In this document: positions 22,681 through 32,034 of the stretch, piece after piece
How the letters are laid out: each line of letters starts with the position of its first letter
How positions within the stretch are numbered: position 1 is the stretch's first letter
DNA from: Symsagittifera roscoffensis
Lineage: Eukaryota > Xenacoelomorpha > Acoela > Convolutidae
Assembly: GCF_963678635.1 (NCBI RefSeq)
Contig: NC_087066.1
Span: forward strand, 27,781,301 to 27,845,300
DNA: 64,000 nucleotides
Reading direction: 5' to 3'
The notes under the pieces: model-generated
Database searches by the model: none
What the model was told of the DNA's origin: nothing
Seen by the model: the letters and a program-made list of their open reading frames with translations, nothing else
Program-made: the position numbers and the translations under genes

Positions 22681-22865
22681 TACGAACAATTTTCAGTAGA
22701 ACTGATATTTTTTTATTGTTTGTAATTTTCATAACATTTTTATCATCCCTCATTTTGACAATATGTAAATGTATAAAGAAAGCAATCATCACATTTGCCC
22801 TAGCAACAATTTTCCTAATTATTTTTTTGGAAGAATACTATAATAAACATAAACCTTCCCAATAA
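22677..22865 (+). CDS. Small hydrophobic ORF, 62 aa
   Basis: Two predicted membrane spans (about residues 11-31 and 35-51) separated by a short CKCIKK turn, then a charged tail. It starts within the previous ORF's stop (ATGA). It ends just before two in-frame stops that precede the long ATG-less frame. Small double-span proteins occur as viroporins in several viruses, but nothing here identifies one. Confidence 0.38.
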   Translation: MIRTIFSRTDIFLLFVIFITFLSSLILTICKCIKKAIITFALATIFLIIFLEEYYNKHKPSQ

Positions 22866-22873
22866 AGTAATAA

Positions 22874-24004
22874 CCCAAAAATCCATCAAAAATTGCTACC
22901 CAACAGTCACAGAGTCAGTCTTCACCGACATCATCCCAAGATAACCCAACACCACCTTCAAATACTCAAAATTCTCAAACATCTACACGAATTTCTTTTC
23001 AAGATAATCCATACAACTTTGAAGAACGGCACGCTCGTTTATCTGAACCACTAGAACCAGTTCAACGACAAGCATCTCTAAGTGAACCAACATATAACCT
23101 TTACCCAACACTACCACAAGAACTAAGTAGAATACGACACCTAAGTCAAAACCAAAACACAACAGAAATAAATAGACAAATTATACATCCCCGTCGAAAT
23201 AGAAATTTTCAAACTCCTCGAGTTCATTTCGAAATACCTCAATCACCATCACAAACCACTCCAGAAAACACCACTGGTATCACACCAGAAACTCCTACAC
23301 TTTTTTCACAACGAAGCACTTCAAGCCTACCCTCAGATTACTTAGGTTCAACACCAACATCTGAACAAGCACGAGAAAATCCTTTTAACCCCCCAAACCT
23401 AACATCACGACTGCCATATTGGACTACACATTCATTCACACAAGGTGAACCAAATTTAGCCAATGACCCCATAGACATTTCTACAGATACAACATCTTCA
23501 TCACTACCCGAAACATTATCACTCCCATCAACACCATCAATTAGTCAAATCTCACCGACACCTTTTAACTTAACTTTCCCAAACAATCTCGACGCAAGAT
23601 ACCAAGAACAATCATTAACAAATATTCCTTTAAGATTAGATTGGAATACATTCACAGCACCTCCACCATTATTTGGACAACATCAAGAAAGTAACCGCCT
23701 TCATAACTGGGCACTTAATAGATTACAATATCGCCAAGATATTCACAACGATATCCGTGATCACAATATTCAAATACTCCAACAAAACAGTTTACAATTA
23801 AAATTTGAAATCACAATTAAATTAAACAATATCAACCAACATCCCTACCCATTAAACCCACCAAATATAACAGCTCAATCACTACCACCACCGTTTATAA
23901 CTACTGAAGTAATATATAAATACGACAGATATACCAAAAACACAATTGGTTACATTACATTTTATAACCCATACTCAGGATTATCATACACATGTATATT
24001 CTAA
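22874..24004 (+). CDS. 377-codon open frame without ATG, unknown protein
   Basis: The frame follows TAATAA at 22868-22873 and is open to the TAA ending at 24004, overlapping the env ATG (23992) by 13 nt. By eye it has no methionine codon at all, so a start must come from elsewhere, probably by splicing. A good acceptor, TTTCTTTTCAAG, ends at 23003. Its phase fits the candidate donor at 13645, which would supply the gag ATG and its first codons. The protein would be Ser/Thr/Pro/Gln-rich for its first 230 residues. Its last 130 look more ordered, with several Trp, Tyr and Phe residues. The length of the frame and its protein-like composition argue against chance. No family recognised. Confidence 0.6.
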   Translation, partial: PKNPSKIATQQSQSQSSPTSSQDNPTPPSNTQNSQTSTRISFQDNPYNFEERHARLSEPLEPVQRQASLSEPTYNLYPTLPQELSRIRHLSQNQNTTEINRQIIHPRRNRNFQTPRVHFEIPQSPSQTTPENTTGITPETPTLFSQRSTSSLPSDYLGSTPTSEQARENPFNPPNLTSRLPYWTTHSFTQGEPNLANDPIDISTDTTSSSLPETLSLPSTPSISQISPTPFNLTFPNNLDARYQEQSLTNIPLRLDWNTFTAPPPLFGQHQESNRLHNWALNRLQYRQDIHNDIRDHNIQILQQNSLQLKFEITIKLNNINQHPYPLNPPNITAQSLPPPFITTEVIYKYDRYTKNTIGYITFYNPYSGLSYTCIF

Positions 24005-26609
24005 AATTATTAATTTTTTTCCAACTCCTTTTTCTAGTAACCTCAAATCAAAACATAAACTCTTCCCCCTGTACAGGACCACAAGATTTATTAGTAACAC
24101 ATTACGATTGTGAAGAAAATGAACAAAAAACACTACACAAATATGCAATAAATCAAGTGTCACAATGTGAAACAGAACCACAAGCTATAGAAACCACAAA
24201 TGTAATAGCAACACTCTATTCAAAAGCCCGAGCAACAACAGTTACAGGTTATAAATTCACAGCGACATTTTCCGAAAAGAAAGTACATTGTTCACAAGTC
24301 TCCAACGGAAACAAAAACCGACTTGACCATGAATCATTCTATCAAAGTAATATAGAACGTCTTTTACATCTCAATCCCGACGATTGTAAAAACGAATTAC
24401 TTAGACTAAACATCACACAAAATAAAAACTCCGAAAGAAAGTTAGTTAACTTTCAAGTTTTTTCAGACTCCGTACATCAATCACAACTTGAAAGACACCA
24501 AGGACATATAAAACTAGACGACAAATACCCGTATAACGGCGCACACGGACGATTAACCTATGACCTACACGATAAACATTGGATACCACACATTGGTATA
24601 AATAACCCATCAAACTGCAAAGCAGACACGAAAAATAAAGGATACCAAGAAATAATGTTTTTCGATTGGAAAATACAACTCGAAAAAATACAACTCACAC
24701 GAGATTTATCTGATAACACAATGATCTATCAAGGAATCCGACTACCTTGTAAAAATGATCAAGGATATTGCGACCCTACAACAAGAACACAAGCAACAAT
24801 TGTTTGGTTCCCCGAAGATACATGTACAACATTTCAAGTAGCAAGAGTACACGCTCGTATGATCAAATTTCACGACAAATATTTCATACAATCAATACCA
24901 TATGAACAAGTAAATCCATCACGAAAAATAAGCACTGATTTTCGAAACATTCACAAAATAGAAAATAAATTGACACGTTTTCAAATATATCAAGAAACAG
25001 AACTTGCATGTAAATACAGGAATCCACTTCACAGAACACAATACTCTGAAATATTAGTTGAATACGAAAAAGGATTCGACATGAACACTGGAAAAATAAA
25101 AATTGACCCATATGCCACAGGTCATCCTCCAAACGAAGGAACATCCTATATACCAGTAAATTTTGAAAAAAGCAACGGACAACCTGGTGGACATCTAAAA
25201 CCTTATGACACCAGAAGCACACGCTTACAAGAGTTATCACTAATGAATACAACATATTTCGGTAATATCCACTATGATATTCATCTAGATATGAAACTAG
25301 ACTATACAATTAGCCGCATTTTTCAAGAAATGTCACTCTCCGAATTAGAAACACTACACCAACTATGTGAATTAGAACGAACACAAATATTACAATCACT
25401 TGCACTAGCAGTATTAAAAATACCCTATGCAGGATACTTATTATCAGGAAATAGATCAAATTTTTTAGACTATGAAGGAAACATCTTATGGTTTTATACT
25501 TGTACTAAAAAGTATCACCACTATACGTTTTTGAAGATAAACGATGTTATAAAAGAATCCCTATCTTTTATAAGAATAAAGTACATTTCGTGGATACACT
25601 TTCACGAAGAACCTATTTCTGGGATACTGCAGTCCCATGTGGATCAGAAAACAGCCACAATGTAGTACAACTAAACCCTGATGAAAATAAATATTATCTT
25701 CTCACTCCATACCCCACATTAATGCAACCACTCAAAAAATTTTCACCAGAAAGCATTCGCGCTATTGCTCGAAACCCAAATATAGACTTACAATCAATAG
25801 GAATCTATTCAAAATCAGATATTCAACATCACATTAGAACACAACAATTCCAAGAATTGTTAACACAGATGGACACTATACAAAGGCAATCAATTGACCA
25901 AAATCTACGCAAACTTGCAGAAACCGCAGGATTTGCCGATATCTACACGCAAGACTATAGCGGATATTTTAAAGACATTAAAGATTATATATATCTAAAC
26001 GGCGAAAAATACCGTCCCCAAGATATATCACCAATTAACATTTTTAGTTTTGTTACACTCAAGAATGAAATCCTTGATTTTCTAGGATGGCCCTACTACA
26101 TCTTAGAAAAATTGACTATTTTATACGCAATGTTTAACTTTATTGGATTTCTTTTCTCACTTTTAAAAGGAATCTACAACACATGTGCTATACACACACA
26201 AGTAAACAGACAAGCAAGCGTAGCACGCATACTCTTTGCAGGATTTTTTGGAATTTTTTCCACATCTATAAACAAAATTCTTTTAGACGCACAAATAAAA
26301 GAATACAACACAAAAATAGCAACACGACAAAACACATACGACGAAGAACATAACAATGTAGACATAACGCCAACGGCACCACAATTACCACCCCTACCGC
26401 ATAACCATCCACTCTCCCTAGTCCCACGAAATTTTCGAAATTTAGCAATCACACATAATCAAAATGTTCGACTCACCACATCACAAAGTCCCATCCAACA
26501 TATAATGACACACCAATCACAAGATGATAATACTTATGAACAAATTATTGAACAACCCCATACCACCGCTTTTCAATCTCAAAATAATATTTTTTTTAGC
26601 CCACGATGA
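23992..26609 (+). pseudogene. env: Envelope-like glycoprotein gene, one frame break
   Basis: The first frame (23992-25665) begins with a hydrophobic signal peptide of about 19 residues. It continues as a cysteine-rich ectodomain with N-glycosylation sequons of NIT, NTT and NRS type. Homology-like texture then continues in the next frame, which runs to 26609. The frame changes between about 25530 and 25590. The second part carries more paired cysteines, two hydrophobic segments (about 26106-26170 and 26222-26285) that could be the membrane anchor and a nearby re-entrant or second span, and a hydrophilic tail. This is the expected layout of a viral fusion glycoprotein. I cannot tell which viral family it came from. 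As it stands a full-length protein cannot be read from this copy, although a spliced or frameshifted product is not excluded. Confidence 0.7.
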
Positions 26610-28411
26610 GCCGCCAACTTGGATCACTACACCGATCAAATTCCCATCCAACCAATCTTACCTCTCCAATCCCAATCATACCACTTTTTGCTTTTCCGCC
26701 ACCCGATTTTCCATCTAGCAATGTAACATCAGGCATGAATTCCGACACTAACTCACATATTTCAGTTTTATACTCCATCTCACAGCTAAATAACCCGAAT
26801 ATTGAAACCCCCGATGAATTTGCCGACTCAGAACCATCCCCATCCAATAATTTTCATAACCCTTCTAATTTTTCTCAACCTCCTTTTCAACCCATATTGT
26901 CCAATAACCCTGACCCAATCATTTCCACACCCTCTTATGCTTCCCAAGTTACCCCAACCTACTCCTCATACCATTCTGACCAATCATCTCATTCTGCAGA
27001 CACCCCCCGAATCTCCCCAGAGCTAGATAATTTTATTACCCTCCAACAACAACCCTACCACCTTAACACCCCGACCATAAACCAAATCTCCTCCACTACA
27101 CATTCATCCAACCCCCCTACCCCTACACCCTCTTCAAATTATACTGAATCATTAACACCATCATCCACATCCACTATATCTTCACTAAACACTAATAGAG
27201 CTTACCGCACTTTTAAAAGAAAATTCCCCAACCATCCTTTCCCAGCAAAACCAGGAACAGCCCGTGAATACATCAACCACCCCCAGCATACTAACACTAA
27301 AGAATTTTTAGCTATCACTTTACCCTCATTTCCACAATACACCTTAAACACCCCTCACGACGCTAACGAAACACGCAACTTTGTAGATGAATACGTTTTA
27401 ATGCCCACTCTCTCTTGGACCTCATACTATCATTTCACTAACCCTCTTTGCTTACCTTTATCCAGCACTTCCATCGATATAGAACGAAATAAAGACATGC
27501 TATATCGACTAACTACACCACTAACCGCTAGACAATTTACTTACGTTGGATATAAAAAATCACTAAAAATACACACTGCACCAAGAGCTAATGAATATAC
27601 ACTAGAATACTACGATCACAACATCATCAGAGCTAACCAAGATCAATTCTTAGACGACGATCGCTTCGCTAATCCACAAATCACCGAGAAATTTTTCATC
27701 AAGACACCATATGTATTTACACTAAACATCTTCGACCGTAAATATGATCACATTATTTCAGAAGCACTAACAGACACACAAGCATACGAAAGTTTTAAAG
27801 AGCGCTTCCAAATCTTTTCACTAACCTTTCATTTCCTTGCACCACACGAAAGAGATTTGCACTGCTCACATGATATTATGTTGCGCACTAAACAAACACA
27901 TACATACAGTTACTATCGTTTCATCCAAAATCACTTTGACCTACACACACCCTCTAGACAACCACACCATCGTTTTCAATTCATCAATTCAAAATACACT
28001 TCACCGTATTTCCTAAATTTCACATATTGTATTAAAGACACTAACCTTCATGGTATTCTTCGTAATTACGACCCCATAACCCAAATGTACATCTTCTGTC
28101 CCATCATCAAGACCTTCAACTCCGACGAAAACCGACCCTTCCTTATCCCGCACGAGTTTGTACAACCTATAGAAATCCCAATATTAGAATTCATCCACAA
28201 CACTAAATTTAATCACAAATTATATAACTTAATCCAAAACACACCTTATGAGTTTGCAGTTGGCACTGAAGAACTAACCACCATTAAAGCACTTCAATTG
28301 CTTTGGCCACTGCTTCAAACTAAAAATATCATCCGCATTTTAGCTAAATTACTAACAACTTCAGAACTAATTCACGACATCTTCCCCCACGGTTTTTTCC
28401 CCGACGACTAA
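26606..28411 (+). CDS. ORF601, unrecognised accessory protein of the giant element
   Basis: A 601-codon frame whose ATG overlaps the stop of the env frame in ATGA. Residues 1-200 are rich in Ser, Pro, Thr and Asn and look disordered. From about residue 205 to the end the composition changes to an ordered, aromatic-rich domain with many His, Phe and Tyr and few cysteines. There is no signal peptide, membrane span, zinc finger or enzyme motif that I recognise. Gypsy elements normally end with env or pol, so a gene of this size after env is unusual. Possible sources are capture of a host or viral gene, or a regulatory protein as in complex retroviruses. Neither can be decided here. The stop is followed at once by a strong splice donor. 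Confidence 0.75.
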   Translation: MSRQLGSLHRSNSHPTNLTSPIPIIPLFAFPPPDFPSSNVTSGMNSDTNSHISVLYSISQLNNPNIETPDEFADSEPSPSNNFHNPSNFSQPPFQPILSNNPDPIISTPSYASQVTPTYSSYHSDQSSHSADTPRISPELDNFITLQQQPYHLNTPTINQISSTTHSSNPPTPTPSSNYTESLTPSSTSTISSLNTNRAYRTFKRKFPNHPFPAKPGTAREYINHPQHTNTKEFLAITLPSFPQYTLNTPHDANETRNFVDEYVLMPTLSWTSYYHFTNPLCLPLSSTSIDIERNKDMLYRLTTPLTARQFTYVGYKKSLKIHTAPRANEYTLEYYDHNIIRANQDQFLDDDRFANPQITEKFFIKTPYVFTLNIFDRKYDHIISEALTDTQAYESFKERFQIFSLTFHFLAPHERDLHCSHDIMLRTKQTHTYSYYRFIQNHFDLHTPSRQPHHRFQFINSKYTSPYFLNFTYCIKDTNLHGILRNYDPITQMYIFCPIIKTFNSDENRPFLIPHEFVQPIEIPILEFIHNTKFNHKLYNLIQNTPYEFAVGTEELTTIKALQLLWPLLQTKNIIRILAKLLTTSELIHDIFPHGFFPDD

Positions 28412-28414
28412 CAG

Positions 28415-28500
28415 GTAAGTATGAATTAAGTAAATATTACTAACTAATTACAGTATTAAAAACTCACCATTCTTTATTCATGTTTTCCTTATATTTTTAG
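28415..28500 (+). other. Predicted 86-nt intron after ORF601
   Basis: The donor CAG|GTAAGTAT begins three bases after the ORF601 stop. TACTAAC, a perfect branch-point word, lies at 28438-28444, and a T-rich tract ends TTTTTAG at 28500. A nearer AG at 28453 would give a 39-nt intron. An intron on the element's own sense strand must be retained in genomic RNA to persist. Confidence 0.6.
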
Positions 28501-29239
28501 CTTTCATCCGACAATCACCTACAAAAACCACAAAAGAAACAATAAAAATCACAATTTTCATCAAACAATTTTAAAATTCTATTAATCTCTTACACTTATA
28601 AATTTCTAAATTTAATATCAATGCAGTAAATTCATCTATAAAATTTTCCCCCAAAGCAGTAAATCTAATTATGATGAAAATTTGTATCTTAATATTCCCC
28701 CATGACTAGCAGTAAATTTCCAAATTCTATGTAGTAAATTAAATAAATGCAAATGCAGTACTAACCTTTTGATATTTTTATTCATTCGCACAGAAATTCT
28801 ATCCACACTCGCACAGCTCGCCCACGAAGAATCGTTTAAAATAATGAATTTCAGTTTCAAGTTTTCACACTCAACAACTCTAACATAAAATAACATGTTT
28901 CAAACTTTCCTTTAACCCGGTTGGAAAGGAATCATATACTAAACAAAACTAACCAACGCAGCTTACTAAATACCACAAATCATAGAATAACAGCATGACT
29001 AAGAAAAGGAAACCAACGGTACCCAAACCGGATTAACCCAGTTTAAAACTGGATAATTTATTCTTTTGAAGACTATTACAAAGTCTTAGAAAGAAATAAT
29101 AAAACACAAAAAAGTCGAAAGACAAACCCATACCACAAACAATTTGATTTTTGGAAAAAGGACATAACCAACAAGACATAAGAAAGACCACAACAAACCC
29201 AACATAAAACGTTGTCACATAACAGGACCCCTCATAAAA
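28501..29239 (+). other. 3' non-coding region of giant element, AT-rich part
   Basis: Repeated 'cagtaaat' words occur between 28622 and 28755 (for example 'gcagtaaattc', 'gcagtaaatct', 'agcagtaaattt'), a loose short-period pattern. Otherwise no gene or structure that I can support. Confidence 0.4.
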
Positions 29240-29900
29240 ACCGCATGAAATCATACTCCCACTCCTGGCCTAACCCACCAGAAGAGGACGTCCTGAGCAT
29301 GCTCTATAGCCGGCCTAACCCACCGCGCTACATCCACGCTTTGTGACCACACTCCTAATTTTAATAAGAGCTACTCAAGGGTGAGTAACTCTTCAAAATA
29401 ACCGAACTAAAACAAAAAGCTTTTGTGAAAACAACTAACTAAAATCATTATTAAAAAATATTAAACTAATAAAAGTTTTATAAAATGTAAATTATATTAT
29501 GCAATACATAGATCAGAATACAACATCAAGGACGAACATCAAGAGACAAAACGATCCCACTACACTCGAGAGAGAATGACCAACTACAACCGATATGCCG
29601 CTCACAATCACAACTCAAAGGATTTAGAGTACGACTTGACCTCGCAGAAAAGGACTTCATTGAACTAGGCCAATGACCACCTCGATGACCCAAGTGTACG
29701 TACAGATCCGAGTAACCAGGCATCCCCTCCACGCACAATCTCCACGCCATTCCCAAGCTAGATCAGACACAAAAGAAGTTCTCCCCGAAGAACAGAAAAA
29801 CCTGACATAGCCAACCATTCTGAAATCAGAATTGATTTTGTTGCAGAGACTCAGTCGTTGTCACAAGAAGAACACAACGTCTTATGTCCCTAACTCCAGC
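29240..29900 (+). other. GC-richer patch in the 3' region with a short open frame
   Basis: Base composition rises clearly compared with the rest of the element. A repeated word 'ggcctaacccacc' occurs at about 29268 and 29313. An open frame without ATG runs from 29512 to the TGA at 29676 and ends in a protein-like stretch (GFRVRLDLAEKDFIELGQ). It is preceded by possible acceptors ATAG and TCAG near 29510-29516. It could be a terminal exon of a spliced element transcript or captured host sequence. Evidence is compositional only. Confidence 0.3.
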
Positions 29901-30018
29901 TTCCTGAAACTTCTTTAACAAAGAAGAAGCGGAAGAAAATTATGATGTTCGCCAAATACCAACGTCCATCATCCATCCTTGAATTACAGAAGAACTGTTC
30001 TAAAAAACTCTGTAAAAC

Positions 30019-30027
30019 CCGGATGGG
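30019..30027 (+). promoter_or_regulatory. Candidate polypurine tract
   Basis: The bases just before the 3' LTR read CCGGATGGG, whose last seven are purine-rich. That is the expected position for plus-strand priming, but the tract is short and interrupted by a T. Confidence 0.35.
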
Positions 30028-30437
30028 TGGAACCTGATCTAAACTATATTTTATGATTGGATAAATTAAATGTTTTACCAATGTAAAGTATTTAATATTA
30101 ACCAATCATGATCCATCTAACTAACAATACACTTATTTGAAAGTGCTGAAATTACTTGTAATTTCAGCACCAGAGAGATTTGAATTTAACTTAGAAATTA
30201 GTTGGACTCTCCCGAGTACTTCAGCAGCCGCAATAAACCAGTATACCCTAGATCTATTGAGCCTAGCAGAGACTAGTTAAACAACCTGAGACTAGATAGT
30301 ATAAGAGTAAGATTAGGATCGGTATTAGACTAAGAAGTTGCACGAATCTATCCGGCCGAAAATAAGATAGCGTGACGAGCAGACGGTGTACCCTATCCGA
30401 AATTACTCTATGAGTTATACACTCCAGCTCTAACTCA
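30028..30437 (+). repeat. 3' LTR of giant element, copy 1
   Basis: 410 bp, same ends as the 5' LTR. Differences that I can see are one in 'aatcatg', two in 'aatacac', one in 'tgaaag' and one in 'gaaatt', five in total. It is followed directly by AATA and host intron. Confidence 0.92.
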
Positions 30438-30441
30438 AATA
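30438..30441. repeat. Target-site duplication AATA, right copy
   Basis: The four bases after the 3' LTR repeat those before the 5' LTR, marking the integration site inside the intron. Confidence 0.8.
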
Positions 30442-30619
30442 TATGAAAATTATTTTAAAAATGAATAATTCGTCTTTCAGTTTTTTATTTTCTAAATTCC
30501 AGCTCAAAGTTGTCAAACAAGTTGTCAATTTAAGTTATAAGCATTGAAGATTAATATGACTATCATTGAATGATTAATGATTGCTTAATGATTGGAAAGA
30601 ATGACTAAAGATGTCTCAC

Positions 30620-31957
30620 CTCGCATTGGTAGGGTTTTTCCTTGCTGTGTGTATTCCTCACATGTCGCTGCAAATTACTCGATATACTGAAGGCTCTGTT
30701 GCAGTACTTGCACGCGTACGGCTGCTCTCCCGTGTGAGTCCTGAGATGTCTAGTCAAATTAGATGACCGAGGGAACACTCTGTGACAGAATTTGCACACG
30801 TACTTTTCATTGCTAGAGGTACGAGGCGACGGTTCATCTCCCACATTACAAGCATATGCAATCGAATCGTGCGAAGCTGCGGGTTTCAGTAAACCTCTAA
30901 AGTACGATGAAGAAAAAGGATAATTCCCAATTCTAGAGAACACATTCAATACTTGCCCTCCGGCATCGGAATCAAATCCAAGTTGAGGTTGTTGTAGCAA
31001 TTTCTCGTGCTCAAATTGATCGGAAGCGTTTTCCATGCTCAGCCAAGCAGGCTGCTCAGAGTCAAGAGCATTTGCTTCCGGATGACCAAATTGCAGAAAT
31101 TTTTGGACTTGTCCAAAGTTTTTAGCCTGATTCAAAGTTCCGTTGGAAACATGATGTTTGTTCTCTGCTAGCCCATTTTGAGAGTCACAGTCAAACATTT
31201 CTTGTTCAGTCGAATAGTTCGCATCATCTACAATTTCAACGTCAATTAGTTCGGTTTCGGCTTCCATTTTGATTGTCGAGTTGTTTTGTTCGTCTTTGTT
31301 TTCATTTCCCATCAAATCCATCTCGCATTTTTCGTAGTTTATCTTGTTTGGACTCTCGCTTGTTTCCGATATCTCCTCTTTGACTTCCTGGTCCGAGCCG
31401 AACTGGTTTCTCGGGTTGCTCCAATCAAGCGGCATCAGTGACTGGCGGCTCGTATCTTCTGAAATTTCTTCTCTTTGCATGAAAGCTTCCTCTTCGGAGC
31501 TCAAACTGCGTTGATTCTTAACTCTGTTCTCGTTAGCCGAGCCGATAACAGAAGCCGAGACGCAGCTTCCTGTCATGAAATGAGTGTTTGGAGTACAAAC
31601 ATTCAAGCGTTGTGCTGCTGTGGTCACTACCGATGTTGATGGCCGGTGTACTACGTTCAGTAACTCTTCTATGCAGAACCCGCCTCGGTGTTTGTTAAAA
31701 GCTCTGATGGATTTGAAACTATCGCCGCAAGTAGAGCAAGTTACTTTTCGTTTGTGCTTTCGCTTGTGTCGGCATAGGTTTGAGAGTTGAGTGTAAGATC
31801 TTTTACAAATCTCGCAGACGAATGGCTTCAACACACCGCTGCTGTGTATGTGCATGTGCTGTTTCCGTCCACTAATTGTAGCGAACTGTTTTCCGCATAT
31901 TTTGCAGGAGAAATTGCGACAAGGAGACGCTTGTTCCTGGTGATTACGAGACTCCAT
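30620..31957 (-). CDS. MECOM-like: MECOM/PRDM16-like zinc-finger protein, first coding exon
   Basis: Encodes 446 residues of a sequence-specific nuclear transcription factor. The ATG at 31957 is chosen because the same frame has a TAA just upstream within the exon. Residues 16-100 hold two C2H2 fingers ([10 protein letters not shown]..., [10 protein letters not shown]...) and a C2HC-like third. A long acidic, Ser/Asn-rich linker follows. It includes PLDWS near 31420, close to the PLDLS motif by which MECOM-family proteins bind the corepressor CtBP. The exon ends with two complete fingers ([10 protein letters not shown]..., [10 protein letters not shown]...) and the first cysteine of a third, completed by the exon at 10926-11414. 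The last three fingers match the C-terminal set of MECOM/PRDM16/hamlet. There is no PR domain and the N-terminal finger set is short, so an upstream coding exon on another isoform is possible. Confidence 0.88.
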
Positions 31958-32031
31958 AGATTCAATGCGACTTGGGGTCTTGGGAGTTTATGAGAGTTGG
32001 GATCTGAATCGTCGGTGCTTGGAGAGGCCAA
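31958..32031 (-). other. 5' UTR portion of the exon, with upstream splice acceptor
   Basis: A strong acceptor (CCGCCTCATTTTTCAG) ends at 32032 on the minus strand, so the exon starts at 32031 and a further 5' exon must lie upstream, beyond what I can recognise. The 74 bases to the ATG contain an in-frame stop. Confidence 0.65.
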
Positions 32032-32034
32032 CTG

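Larger units (their letters stand above)
11522..30437 (+). mobile_element. Giant env-bearing Ty3/gypsy-type LTR retroelement, copy 1 (18.9 kb)
   Basis: A complete element bounded by two 410-bp LTRs with TG...CA ends and AATA target duplications. Internal order: leader ORF of 77 aa, ORF of 155 aa, 2651-codon gag-pol, two small hydrophobic ORFs, a 377-codon frame without ATG, an env-like gene with one frame break, an unrecognised 601-aa ORF, a predicted 86-nt intron, and a 3' non-coding region. Class follows from the order protease, RT, RNase H, integrase and from the GPY/F module after the integrase core. Typical gypsy elements are 5-9 kb, so this is two to three times larger. By eye the LTRs differ at five of 410 positions (about 1.2%), so insertion is not ancient. 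The long pol frame is still open. A second copy begins at 58952. Confidence 0.93.
11415..30619 (-). other. Intron of the MECOM-like gene, enlarged by a retroelement
   Basis: The donor on the minus strand is GCGAG|GTGAGACATC at 30620/30619 and the acceptor is ATATCAG at 11415-11420. Exons join in phase 0 and restore a C2H2 finger. Only about 107 bp (right flank in gene direction) and 182 bp (left flank) are not retroelement. The ancestral intron was therefore about 285 bp and is now about 19.2 kb. The element lies antisense to the gene. Confidence 0.88.

Noticed and set aside
29526-29756. 76-codon minus-strand frame in the element's 3' region
   Set aside because: Antisense to the element with no supporting signals. 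It is a shadow of the GC-richer patch.
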